This document shows positions 18,686 through 26,955 of a DNA stretch of 64,000 bases, one piece after another. The DNA comes from Clostridium vincentii (GTDB taxonomy: Bacteria > Bacillota > Clostridia > Clostridiales > Clostridiaceae), in contig NZ_PVXQ01000002.1 of assembly GCF_002995745.1 (NCBI RefSeq), positions 1-64,000 of the forward strand, in the 5' to 3' direction. The notes beneath the pieces were generated by a model. The model had not been told where the DNA came from, did no database searches, and saw only the letters and a program-made list of their open reading frames with translations. Both the position numbers and the translations under genes were made by a program. Every line of letters starts with the position of its first letter. Positions within the stretch are counted from its first letter, which is position 1.

Positions 18686-20971
18686 ATGAAAATAAAGAAA
18701 TCTGTGAGAAAATTTGTAGAGATAGTTCTAAAAACTGGTAGCTTAGATAATAGATTCACAACGAATGCACGTGCTATAGAAGGAATAAGAGCTCATCAGA
18801 GGTTACAAAAAAGTAATGAAGAAATTTATAGAAACTACGAAAAAGAGGTTTTCTTAAAAACTGAGATCGATATGGGAGATTTTCTTTTACAATTAGAAGG
18901 TAGATGTGATGGTATTATCTCAGAGAATACTGGAGTTGTTGTTGAGGAAATAAAATCAACCTATAAGCCTTTAAATGAGATAGTAGAGGATTATAATATG
19001 ATGCACTGGAGTCAGGGGAAGATTTATGCATATATGATTTGCAAAGAAAGAGGACTAGAATCCATTGATGTGCAGTTGAGTTATTATAATTTGGATCTTA
19101 ATGAGGCGAAGAGTTTCATAAAAAAATATAGTCAAGATGAATTACATACATATATATTAAAGTTAGCAGAAGTATTTAAAATATATGCATTATTAGAAAT
19201 TGGACATAAAGATAGTAGGGATAAGAGTATAACGGATGCTGGATTTCCTTTTAATAATTATAGAGTAGGGCAAGTGGAACTAGCGAAGGCTTGTTATGGA
19301 ACAATAAAAGAAGGTAAGACTATTTTTATTCAAGCTCCTACAGGAATAGGAAAAACAATATCAACTATTTATCCTAGCGTTAAAGCTATGGGAAAAGGGT
19401 TAGCAGAAAAAATATTTTATTTGACAGCCAAAAATATTAATAAAAAAGTAGCGGAAGAAAGTATCGAACTACTAAGAGAAAAAGGTATGGATATAAATTC
19501 AATATCTATAGTGGCTAAAGAAAAAATATGCATTAATGATAAGGTAAGCTGCAATGAAGAGGACTGTATATACGCAAAAAACTATTATGAGAAGATTAGA
19601 ACAGTAATACCACACATTCTTCAGCAGGAAAAACAAATTTCAACCCATGAGCTCATAGCATATGGGGAAGAATACAAAGTATGTCCCTTTGAGCTATCAT
19701 TGGACTTAATACAATGGTGTGATTGCATTATATGTGACTATAACTACATATTTGATCCTAGGGTTTATCTAAGACGTGTATTAGATGAAGATGGCAAGAA
19801 TAGTATACTATTAGTAGATGAGGCACATAACCTAATTAATAGAGCAAGAAGTTCCTATACGGCTACACTAAGTAAAGGTAAATTTTTAGAATTACGAAGA
19901 GAAGCAAAAGGAATTATGCCAAAATTATTTAAATATATAAATAGTATTAATAAGGTATTTATACAAGAATCTAATGCTTGTCAGGCACAGGATAAGCTGT
20001 ATGAGTATTATAATGAGGTTCCAAAAGAATTGTGTGGAGCATTAAAGCTGTTTAATATAGAAGCTGAAAAGATATTATCAAAAAAGGAAAAAATAAGATT
20101 TAATGAATTATTATTAGATGTATATTTTGAGGTAAGTAATTTCTTATCAATTTCAGAATTATTTGGAGAAGAGTACGTAACATATACAGAAATAGAGAAA
20201 AATGATGTGGTAATAACTTTGTTTTGTGTTGATCCATCTAGTAAAATTAGAAATACTATAGATAAATGCAGAGCTACAATTTTATTTTCGGCTACATTTA
20301 CACCCTTTGCATATTATATGAAGGTTTTAGGGGGGAACAATGAAGATTATAGGCTCAGATTAAGATCATCATTTTCTAAGGCAAACCTAGATGTATATGT
20401 ATATAGAGGAAATACTAGATATAAGGCTAGAAATAGAACTCTCTCTGATATATGCAGTAAAATAATTGAGTTTATAGAAAGAGAAAAGGGCAATTATATG
20501 GTGTTTTTCCCTTCCTATGAATACATGGATAAAGCAAAAAAATATATAGAAGACACTTATAGCAATATTAATTCTATTTGGCAAAATGCAAGTATGGATG
20601 AAAAGGAAAGAATTGCTTTCCTAAGCAAATTTGAAGATGGAAAAAATATAGTGGGATTTTGTGTAATGGGAGGATTATTTTCAGAGGGGATAGATTTGCC
20701 AGGAGAAAAGCTTATTGGTGCAGTAATAGTAGGTGTTGGGTATCCTAAAATATCATTTCAAGGAGAAATAATAAAAACGCATTTCAAGCAACAAGGAGAG
20801 CGGATAGCATATATATATCCAGGGATGAATAAGGTTATGCAGGCTGCTGGAAGGGTAATTAGATCAGAGGAGGATAGAGGTAGAATCCTTCTTATTGATG
20901 ATAGATATACTAATACAGAATATTACAACATGGTACCAGATGAATGGAAACCTTTAAAGAAATTTGAATAA
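18686..20971 (+). CDS. XPD/DinG-like Fe-S helicase with N-terminal PD-(D/E)XK nuclease domain
   Basis: This ~761-residue cytoplasmic protein combines two parts. Residues ~1-150 form a RecB/Cas4-type nuclease domain with Asp75 (GRCDG), Glu88-Ile-Lys90 (EEIKS) and Gln110-x3-Tyr114 (QGKIY). The rest is a superfamily 2 helicase with Walker A APTGIGKT (Lys223), a four-cysteine Fe-S region (Cys282, 289, 294, 333), the DEAH box (Asp378) and the C-terminal motif QAAGRVIRS. Such proteins are found in Firmicutes, and a 5'-3' helicase in repair or recombination is likely. The start is uncertain: ATG 18686 or in-frame GTG 18677 or 18680. Earlier starts lie before a terminator hairpin and are rejected. 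Confidence 0.9.
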   Translation: MKIKKSVRKFVEIVLKTGSLDNRFTTNARAIEGIRAHQRLQKSNEEIYRNYEKEVFLKTEIDMGDFLLQLEGRCDGIISENTGVVVEEIKSTYKPLNEIVEDYNMMHWSQGKIYAYMICKERGLESIDVQLSYYNLDLNEAKSFIKKYSQDELHTYILKLAEVFKIYALLEIGHKDSRDKSITDAGFPFNNYRVGQVELAKACYGTIKEGKTIFIQAPTGIGKTISTIYPSVKAMGKGLAEKIFYLTAKNINKKVAEESIELLREKGMDINSISIVAKEKICINDKVSCNEEDCIYAKNYYEKIRTVIPHILQQEKQISTHELIAYGEEYKVCPFELSLDLIQWCDCIICDYNYIFDPRVYLRRVLDEDGKNSILLVDEAHNLINRARSSYTATLSKGKFLELRREAKGIMPKLFKYINSINKVFIQESNACQAQDKLYEYYNEVPKELCGALKLFNIEAEKILSKKEKIRFNELLLDVYFEVSNFLSISELFGEEYVTYTEIEKNDVVITLFCVDPSSKIRNTIDKCRATILFSATFTPFAYYMKVLGGNNEDYRLRLRSSFSKANLDVYVYRGNTRYKARNRTLSDICSKIIEFIEREKGNYMVFFPSYEYMDKAKKYIEDTYSNINSIWQNASMDEKERIAFLSKFEDGKNIVGFCVMGGLFSEGIDLPGEKLIGAVIVGVGYPKISFQGEIIKTHFKQQGERIAYIYPGMNKVMQAAGRVIRSEEDRGRILLIDDRYTNTEYYNMVPDEWKPLKKFE

Positions 20972-20994
20972 GTCCTAATAAAATTAGGACTTAT
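20968..20994. terminator. Terminator-like hairpin between convergent genes
   Basis: A perfect 12-bp stem (ATAAGTCCTAAT / ATTAGGACTTAT) with a 3-nt loop overlaps the helicase stop codon. The T run is poor on the + strand. Confidence 0.65.
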
Positions 20995-21059
20995 TCACAA
21001 TTAAAATATATACATAGCCTCTTTGGTCTGTTATGTCTTTTCATATGCCTTATTTAATA

Positions 21060-21932
21060 TTAAATTGTAACTGAGAAATTACATTTGAAAATATTATTTT
21101 CTTCTAGAGATAAAATGCCTTCTTTTTCAGTAAAATCTCCATTGAAGTCTTCGTAATCAGCATGACCAAACCACGGTTCAATGCACACAAAGGGTGCACC
21201 CGTTGCTGGAGCCCAAAGACCAAGGTATGGGAAATTAGAAAAATTCAAGGTAAGGGTTTTAGAGTGATTTTTAGAACAAATACTAATTTCATCTGAATTT
21301 AGATCAGAGAAAACCAAAGCATCATTTTGAAAAAGTTCTTTAGATAATGGAATAGCATCTGAATCAGTTAGAAAAGGTAACCTATCTTTAATAAAATATC
21401 CATCTTTATTTAGGCGCATTATAGAAGTTGTTTCTTTATTGTTAAATTTAAAATAGTAATCTTCTAGAGATTCATCCTTATTTAGAGGTAACATAAATGC
21501 TGGATGAGAGCCTATAGAGAAAAATATTTTTCTAGTATCTAAATTTTTAACTGAGTAGGCTATATTTAAACTATTATCAATTAGAGTATATTTTATTCTT
21601 AAAGAGAATTTAAAAGGATACACTTTAAGGCTTTCTTCAGAATAATTCAATTCAAAAATGATATTAGTTTCAGTTTTTGAAACTAATTTAAATTCTGATG
21701 TCCTTGCCAAGCCGTGCTGAGGTAAAGTATATTCATATCCATCAACTTTATATTTAAGGTTATTCACTTTACCTATAATTGGAAATAAAACAGGCGCATG
21801 ATATTTCCAAAAGGTAGGATCTCCATTCCAAAGGAACTCAGTATTATCATCTTTACTTTTTAAAGAATGAAGTTCTCCACCTTTGGAGCTAGTAGTAATT
21901 TTAATATAAGAATTTTCCAAGTTATAAATCAT
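21060..21932 (-). CDS. Aldose 1-epimerase family protein (LacX type)
   Basis: This ~290-residue cytoplasmic protein has a galactose-mutarotase-like beta-sandwich fold. It carries QHGLARTSEF, a His-containing GSHPAF motif and CIEPWFGHAD near the C-terminus, which match catalytic His/Glu positions of the family. It probably interconverts anomers of an aldose or sugar phosphate; the substrate is unknown. The start at 21932 is chosen because AAGGGGATG lies 5 nt upstream; earlier in-frame ATGs lie ahead of that site. It stands alone on the minus strand. Confidence 0.88.
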   Translation of the reverse strand: MIYNLENSYIKITTSSKGGELHSLKSKDDNTEFLWNGDPTFWKYHAPVLFPIIGKVNNLKYKVDGYEYTLPQHGLARTSEFKLVSKTETNIIFELNYSEESLKVYPFKFSLRIKYTLIDNSLNIAYSVKNLDTRKIFFSIGSHPAFMLPLNKDESLEDYYFKFNNKETTSIMRLNKDGYFIKDRLPFLTDSDAIPLSKELFQNDALVFSDLNSDEISICSKNHSKTLTLNFSNFPYLGLWAPATGAPFVCIEPWFGHADYEDFNGDFTEKEGILSLEENNIFKCNFSVTI

Positions 21933-22109
21933 AAAAACATCCCCTTCATACAAAAATAAGGTAATTAACATAATCCTATTATATAATAGCATAAAGATAA
22001 TAAATACTAAGCAGGTGAAAATAATTTATAAATAGATACATTAAAAATTTTTTTAAAAGAAAACTAATATAGGATATAATAAAAAATTTAAGAAATGATT
22101 GGTGGAATT

Positions 22110-22937
22110 ATGAAAGATTATAAAATTTCTAAAATGGAATTACTAGGACACTTAATAATAAAAGTTAAAAAAGATGATATTTTTGCATTAGCATCTCAAC
22201 TTGCATATTATTTGATACTAGCTTTTTTCCCATTCCTTATATTTGTTATTACGTTAATAGGATTTATTAATTTAAATGAATCAGCTGTAATGGATGGGCT
22301 TAGTGGATTGTTACCTATTTCAGTTTTTGAACTAATGGAATCAATTATTATTGAGATAATAGGTTCTCAAAACACAGGGGTATTAGGAGTATCAATATTA
22401 GTAACACTTTGGACAGCTTCATCAGGGTTTAGAGCAGTAATAAAGGGAATAAATAAGGCTTATGATATAAAAGATGATAGAAATTATATCAGGAGAACAA
22501 TAAGATCATTTTTTGGAACCATTGCGCTAGCATTTGCACTATTAACCGCATTAGCATTGTTGGTATTTGGAGATATAATAGGTAAGTATTTAGTAAGCAT
22601 TTTGCCCTTCCCTGAAATCGCTGGAATGATATGGGGTATCCTTAGAAATGTAGTGGTTATCCTTGCACTGATAGTAGTATTTGCAATAATATATAAATAT
22701 GCTCCAGCTAAAATAATAAAATGGAAAGAAGCATTCCCTGGGGCAGTTGTTAGTGCTTTAGGGTGGGTACTAATTTCAATGGCATTTTCCTTTTATATAA
22801 ATAATTATAGTAATTATTCTAGAGTATATGGAAGTTTGGCAGCGGTATTTATATTAATGATATGGCTATTTTTAACATCTATGATTTTTATTTTCGGAGT
22901 AGAGATTAATTCGGTTCTTGCAGAGAATAAAAAATAA
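22110..22937 (+). CDS. YihY/BrkB family integral membrane protein
   Basis: This ~275-residue protein has about six membrane segments (for example LAYYLILAFFPFLIFVITLIG, TIALAFALLTALALLVFG, VVVILALIVVFAIIY). It carries the family motifs LAYYxxLAxFPFLI, TLWTASSGFRAVIKGINKAYD and the late RVYGSLAAVFILMIWL. The molecular function of the family is not settled, and the old RNase BN label is wrong. Two in-frame starts exist. ATG 22110 has GGTGG about 4 nt upstream; ATG 22095 lacks a clear site. It is not obviously in an operon. Confidence 0.9.
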   Translation: MKDYKISKMELLGHLIIKVKKDDIFALASQLAYYLILAFFPFLIFVITLIGFINLNESAVMDGLSGLLPISVFELMESIIIEIIGSQNTGVLGVSILVTLWTASSGFRAVIKGINKAYDIKDDRNYIRRTIRSFFGTIALAFALLTALALLVFGDIIGKYLVSILPFPEIAGMIWGILRNVVVILALIVVFAIIYKYAPAKIIKWKEAFPGAVVSALGWVLISMAFSFYINNYSNYSRVYGSLAAVFILMIWLFLTSMIFIFGVEINSVLAENKK

Positions 22938-23011
22938 ATTAAAACATTTTTTGAATATTTAACCTTATTTATGGCAAAGATTAAAATAAGAATATTTAGG
23001 AGGTGTCAATA

Positions 23012-23374
23012 ATGAATAAAATAATTTTATTAGGAAGACTTGTAAAAGATCCTGAACTTAGGACCTTTGAAAATGGTGAAAAAGTATATACCAAGTTCAC
23101 TGTGGCTGTGGATAGAAATTATAAATTAGTGGATGGGACTATAAGAGCTGATTTTATTCCTGTGACCCTTTGGGGAAAACAAGCAGAGGTGTTATGTAAA
23201 TATTTAAAAAAAGGTAATTCTATAAGTCTTAGTGGAAGATTAAGTACTGGTAGCTATGAAGACAAGGATGGTAATAAGAAATATGTAGTTGACGTTATAG
23301 CTGAAGATTTTAGATTTGTTGGTGGAAAAAAAGATAATGGTAATAATGAAGAATTACAAAGTGAATTAATATAA
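23012..23374 (+). CDS. Short single-stranded DNA-binding protein
   Basis: This 120-residue protein is an OB-fold SSB (MNKIILLGRLVKDPELR, DFIPVTLWGKQAEVL, ISLSGRLSTGSYEDKDG). It ends soon after the OB fold, with EELQSELI, and has neither the Gly/Pro-rich linker nor the acidic DDxPF tip that recruits partners in the main SSB. It is therefore more likely an accessory paralogue than the replication SSB. ATG 23012 is chosen because TTTAGGAGG ends 9 nt upstream; the GTG at 23003 overlaps that site. Confidence 0.92.
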   Translation: MNKIILLGRLVKDPELRTFENGEKVYTKFTVAVDRNYKLVDGTIRADFIPVTLWGKQAEVLCKYLKKGNSISLSGRLSTGSYEDKDGNKKYVVDVIAEDFRFVGGKKDNGNNEELQSELI

Positions 23375-23385
23375 TTAAAAAAATA

Positions 23386-23413
23386 TTGATAATTAAGAAA
23401 AATATGGTATAAT
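23386..23413 (+). promoter_or_regulatory. Promoter of a candidate small transcript
   Basis: TTGATA (23386-23391), 16 nt, perfect TATAAT (23408-23413). It gives a predicted start at about 23420. Confidence 0.7.
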
Positions 23414-23419
23414 AAAAAT

Positions 23420-23534
23420 ATGAGTGACAACGTATTCATATTTCGATTATGGTTTAAGATGGTTTGGAAATTTATGAGAAAATGAGTTGGAAATTATGGT
23501 AGGAAAAAAGGTAAGCAGTAGCTTACCTTTTTTT
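23420..23534 (+). ncRNA. Candidate ~115-nt small RNA or leaderless peptide mRNA
   Basis: It is bounded by a near-consensus promoter and a strong terminator with no annotated gene inside. The predicted first base coincides with the A of an ATG that opens 21 codons (23420-23485). The peptide starts MSDNVFIF and ends KFMRK, is rich in Phe/Trp/Leu/Met, and has about five basic residues. No ribosome binding site is possible, so it would have to be read as a leaderless message. It may equally be a non-coding RNA. No known RNA family was recognised. Confidence 0.4.
23504..23534. terminator. Strong intrinsic terminator of the small transcript
   Basis: AAAAAAGGTAAGC-AGTA-GCTTACCTTTTTTT is a perfect stem with A and T runs, so it can act on both strands. 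Confidence 0.9.
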
Positions 23535-23700
23535 CGGTAAAATGTAAAAAATAAAAAACACATGAAATAGAGTAATCGACAAGGAGTGACAAAGTTATAA
23601 TTAATATAAGCTAAGTAATATATTAATTGTAAACAAGAAAAGATAATAAGGGTTATTGTGTCAGTAAATAAAATATGATTCTTTAATAATAGAGCACGCT

Positions 23701-23728
23701 TTGACATTATTTTAGTTATTACTATGAT
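23701..23728 (+). promoter_or_regulatory. Promoter of the small gene at 23777
   Basis: Perfect TTGACA (23701-23706), 16 nt, TATGAT (23723-23728). Predicted start near 23735. Confidence 0.75.
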
Positions 23729-23776
23729 ACTATTTGTTTAGGTAGGACAAGCAATATGGTATAGGGAGATGGCGTA

Positions 23777-24073
23777 ATGGTTATTGAGAAGAAAGTTACT
23801 ACAAAATATATAGATGGAATTGAGAGGAGTTATATATATAAAGTGACACAACAAAAACAAGATAGTATTTTAGAATATGGGGTAAAGGTAACAAGGGAAG
23901 ATATTAGCAAAGATAAAAAAGTAACTAGTGTAGAAAGTGAGGTTAAATACATTTCTACAAAAAAAGAGATGGTTACGGGAATAATTAATATATTATGTAA
24001 GAACGAAGTATCACCAATCCATTTAAGAGAAATTATATGTGATTATGTTGATACGGAGAGTATAAATTTTTAA
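23777..24073 (+). CDS. Small conserved protein, possibly DUF6514 family
   Basis: This 98-residue soluble protein has no signal peptide, membrane segment or cysteine pair. The first ~60 residues look like a beta meander (YIYKV, ILEYGVKVTRE, VTSVESEVKYIS). The C-terminus is helical with SPIHLREIICDYV, a phrase I associate with the clostridial DUF6514 family; this assignment is tentative. It starts at ATG behind GGGAGATGG with its own promoter and lies 76 nt before acpS. Its function is unknown. Confidence 0.7.
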   Translation: MVIEKKVTTKYIDGIERSYIYKVTQQKQDSILEYGVKVTREDISKDKKVTSVESEVKYISTKKEMVTGIINILCKNEVSPIHLREIICDYVDTESINF

Positions 24074-24121
24074 TGACTATGATATTGATAAAAATGCAGG
24101 AATGGAGTTTAATATAATATA

Positions 24122-24136
24122 TAGAATAATATTCTA
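24122..24136 (+). promoter_or_regulatory. Inverted repeat before acpS, possible operator
   Basis: TAGAAT-AAT-ATTCTA is a perfect 6-bp inverted repeat, 13 nt before the acpS start. A possible promoter (TTGATA 24085-24090, 17 nt, TTTAAT 24108-24113) would start transcription at its left edge. Confidence 0.4.
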
Positions 24137-24149
24137 AGGTTGGTGACTA

Positions 24150-24524
24150 ATGATAATTGGAATAGGTACAGATATAGTGAAAATTGATAGAATATCAAAG
24201 ATAATGAAAAGAACTCCAAATTTTATTAAAGGTACATTTACAGAAGAAGAAATAAGTTATTTTGAAATGAAAAAGAATAATCCGGAGACAATTGCAGGAG
24301 CGTTTGCTGTTAAAGAAGCATTGAGCAAAGCATTAGGAACCGGGGTTAGAGGTTTTAGATTAAAGGATATAGAGCTAAGACATGATAACCTTGGAAAACC
24401 ATATGTAGTTATTGATAATTCTATAAGGAAAGCTTTTGGACTTAATAAGTGTAAGATACATGTTAGTATTTCCCACAGTAGGGAAGATGCTGTTGCATTT
24501 GTTATAATTGAAGAGGGGGTATAA
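24150..24524 (+). CDS. acpS: Holo-[acyl-carrier-protein] synthase
   Basis: It transfers 4'-phosphopantetheine from CoA to the acyl carrier protein. At 124 residues it is standard AcpS, with the metal-binding Asp8 (GIGTDIV) and the KEALSKALG helix with Glu, plus ISHSREDAVAFVI at the end. The TAA is followed directly by the ATG of nnr, so the two genes abut. The arrangement starts the acpS-nnr-LolA-like-mazEF block known from Bacillus and Clostridium. Confidence 0.97.
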   Translation: MIIGIGTDIVKIDRISKIMKRTPNFIKGTFTEEEISYFEMKKNNPETIAGAFAVKEALSKALGTGVRGFRLKDIELRHDNLGKPYVVIDNSIRKAFGLNKCKIHVSISHSREDAVAFVIIEEGV

Positions 24525-26027
24525 ATGGAGGTTCTGTCGGTAAAAGCAGCAAGATCTATGGATGAAGATGCAATTAAAAAAGTTGGAATACCAAGTATAG
24601 TCCTTATGGAGAATGCAGCACAGGAGATATTTAATAATATTGTGAATAAGGGGAATAGTTTTATTGTTTTTTGCGGTGCAGGGAATAACGGAGGAGATGG
24701 ATTAGCAATTGCAAGAAAACTTATCTTATCCAACAAAAGAGTAAAGGTTTTCCTGGTTTGTGATTTAGATAAGGCTAGTCCTGAGTTCAAGATAAATTAT
24801 AATATATTAATTAATATGAAAGCTGAGTTACATAGGTTTAACATAAAAAATGATATGTTAACAAAGATGATAGAAGTAGTTAGTGAAGCTGATATAGTGG
24901 TGGATTCGATCTTTGGAATTGGATTAAACAGAGAAATTAAAGGAGATATATATTTAGTAATAGAACTGATTAATAAGTATGCTAAATATGTTGTTTCTGT
25001 TGATAGTCCTTCAGGATTAGATTGTGATTCAGGAGGAAATTTTGGAATTGCAATAGAAGCTAAAGAGACGTATTCAATAGAAACACTGAAAAAGGGATTT
25101 TTTCAAAACAAAGCAAAGAGATATTTAGGAGAAATAAAGGTTGTAGAAATTGGAATCCCTAACCTAGTTAAACAAAGAAATACAGAAAATATTTACCTAT
25201 TAGGTGAAAATATGTACAAGAATTTAATACCAATAAGGTCGGACTATGGTTATAAGGGGACTTATGGAAAAGTGATAGTGTTAGCTGGAAGTAGAGGCTT
25301 AACGGGAGCCGCGTATATAACAACTGAGGCTGTAGTTCGGTCTGGGGCTGGACTTACTACTTTACTGGTAGAGGAGGAGATAAAGCCTTTGCTAGCTAAT
25401 AGACTGATTGAAGCTATGACTGTGACCTATAACGAAAAGGAAAAGATAGATAACTTAATTGAGACAGCGGATGTAATAATTTGTGGCCCTGGATTAGGGA
25501 ATGGTATTGCTAATAGAAATATGCTTATACATTGCATAAATAGTAGTAGATGTCCTATGGTAATAGATGCTGATGGATTAAATATTATTGCTAATGATGA
25601 AGGATGCATAAATAAACTTAAGGGGAGAGCTATATTCACTCCTCATTTAGGAGAAATGTCAAGATTAGCAAATGAAAGCGTACAAAAAATAGAATTACAT
25701 AGAATAGATGTCTGTATAAATTATGCTAAAGAACATGGCATTATAGCTTTGTTAAAGGGACACAATACTATTATATCTAATGGTAAGGACGTAGTAATAA
25801 ATGAAACTGGTAACAGCAAGATGGCATCAGGAGGCATGGGAGATTGTCTTACAGGAATAATAGGGTCTTTAGTCGGCCAAGGAGTAGGCTTATTTGATAG
25901 TGCTGTATTAGGTGCTTATTTGCATGGACTAGCAGCGGATAGACTTAGTAAAGACCGGTATGTTATAAATGCGAGAGATGTTATAGAAGAAATACCAAAA
26001 ACAATAGAACATTTACTAAGAAAATAG
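24525..26027 (+). CDS. nnr: Bifunctional NAD(P)H-hydrate epimerase / ADP-dependent NAD(P)H-hydrate dehydratase
   Basis: It repairs damaged NADHX and NADPHX. The N-terminal half (about 1-215, YjeF_N) has GAGNNGGDGLAIAR and VDSPSGLDCDSG and does the epimerase step. The C-terminal half (about 225-500, ribokinase-like YjeF_C) has KGTYGKVIVLAGS, CGPGLG and NSKMASGGMGDCLTGIIG and does the ATP/ADP-dependent dehydration. At 500 residues it is a normal fused protein. It abuts acpS. Confidence 0.96.
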   Translation: MEVLSVKAARSMDEDAIKKVGIPSIVLMENAAQEIFNNIVNKGNSFIVFCGAGNNGGDGLAIARKLILSNKRVKVFLVCDLDKASPEFKINYNILINMKAELHRFNIKNDMLTKMIEVVSEADIVVDSIFGIGLNREIKGDIYLVIELINKYAKYVVSVDSPSGLDCDSGGNFGIAIEAKETYSIETLKKGFFQNKAKRYLGEIKVVEIGIPNLVKQRNTENIYLLGENMYKNLIPIRSDYGYKGTYGKVIVLAGSRGLTGAAYITTEAVVRSGAGLTTLLVEEEIKPLLANRLIEAMTVTYNEKEKIDNLIETADVIICGPGLGNGIANRNMLIHCINSSRCPMVIDADGLNIIANDEGCINKLKGRAIFTPHLGEMSRLANESVQKIELHRIDVCINYAKEHGIIALLKGHNTIISNGKDVVINETGNSKMASGGMGDCLTGIIGSLVGQGVGLFDSAVLGAYLHGLAADRLSKDRYVINARDVIEEIPKTIEHLLRK

Positions 26028-26083
26028 AATAAATCCTCTACGTAATTAATATTATTATTAATAACAATTACTTTGGAGGTAAT

Positions 26084-26695
26084 ATGAAATTAGAATTTAG
26101 TAAATTTAAAAAATGGGCATTTTTATTATTGTTGATACCTTTTGTTTCTATAATAATTGTTATTATTTTTAGACATAGTTATTTTCCTACAAACGATGAA
26201 ATACTTGAAGAAGTTAAAAATGCAGATAACTATACTTCTAAAGTTGAGTATCAAATAAAAAATTCAAGGGGAGAATACAAAGAAAACACAACTATTTATT
26301 ACTCAAAAGACCAGGGCATGAGAATTGAGTTTGAAGAAAATAGAGTTAAGATTTATAATGATGGCATTATTAATGTTAATGATAATGGTTATGAATATGA
26401 ACTTGAGGGCGATTTTGATCAATTTTATCCACTAGCATTCACTAATAATTTACTATTAAATGAAATTGAAGATGTAGGAGAGGGTTCAGAAGAATGGGGA
26501 GAGGGACAATATATAGAAATAAATATAGAATTGCCTTTCAAAAACAATCATATGACATCTGCGAAATTATATATCAATAAAGAAGATAAAGTTCCAATAG
26601 TTGCTAAAGTTTATGATAGTAATAAAAAAGAAAGAGTAACTATCATATATAAGGATTTTGAATATCTAAAGGAAGTTGACGATGAGTTATTTTAA
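26084..26695 (+). CDS. Membrane-anchored LolA/GerS-like protein without lipobox
   Basis: This 203-residue protein has one N-terminal membrane segment (WAFLLLLIPFVSIIIVIIF, about residues 12-30) and an extracytoplasmic beta-rich domain. Its position between nnr and mazEF matches the LolA-fold lipoproteins YdcC of Bacillus and GerS of Clostridioides difficile. There is no cysteine near the N-terminus, so it is not a lipoprotein and should stay tethered by its helix. A role in sporulation or germination is inferred only from position and family. It starts at ATG behind TTTGGAGG. Confidence 0.75.
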   Translation: MKLEFSKFKKWAFLLLLIPFVSIIIVIIFRHSYFPTNDEILEEVKNADNYTSKVEYQIKNSRGEYKENTTIYYSKDQGMRIEFEENRVKIYNDGIINVNDNGYEYELEGDFDQFYPLAFTNNLLLNEIEDVGEGSEEWGEGQYIEINIELPFKNNHMTSAKLYINKEDKVPIVAKVYDSNKKERVTIIYKDFEYLKEVDDELF

Positions 26696-26768
26696 AAAAA
26701 TATAATGGTATAAAAAATAAAAGCTATATTAATATTAACTAGTTCAGAAAAACATGGTTTAAGTTTTC

Positions 26769-26798
26769 TTTGCTAAGATGTGGTAGATACTTAGCAAA
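26769..26798. repeat. Inverted repeat after the acpS block
   Basis: TTTGCTAAG and CTTAGCAAA form a perfect 9-bp inverted repeat around a 12-nt loop, 74 nt after the LolA-like gene. There is no T run, so it may be a weak terminator or mRNA end. Confidence 0.45.
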
Positions 26799-26885
26799 AT
26801 AATACAATTATTTACAAGAAATAAAAAGATATAGGTTTTAAAGGATATAATTTGTAAAAATAGGAAATGAATTATGTAAAAACCT

Positions 26886-26915
26886 TTGACATAGTGACGA
26901 TATTTGCAATATAAT
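26886..26915 (+). promoter_or_regulatory. Promoter of mazEF
   Basis: Perfect TTGACA (26886-26891), 18 nt, perfect TATAAT (26910-26915). The toxin-antitoxin pair therefore has its own promoter apart from the acpS block. Confidence 0.8.
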
Positions 26916-26955
26916 TTACCTATACATAAACTCTTAACTACCAGGAGGGGTAAAT

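Larger units (their letters stand above)
23375..23776. other. Intergenic region with a compact promoter-terminator unit and a promoter for the next gene
   Basis: These 402 bases between ssb and the small gene at 23777 hold a near-consensus promoter (23386-23413), a 21-codon frame (23420-23485), a strong hairpin terminator (23504-23534) and a second promoter (23701-23728). The 86-codon frame on the minus strand has no ribosome binding site and is rejected. Confidence 0.7.

Noticed and set aside
23575-23582. ATCGACAA, resembling a Spo0A box
   Set aside because: It has a mismatch in the TGTCGAA core and no clear promoter at the right distance.
23447-23707. 86-codon hydrophobic frame on the minus strand
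   Set aside because: It has no ribosome binding site, runs across a strong terminator and two promoters, and its composition is what AT-rich noncoding DNA gives.
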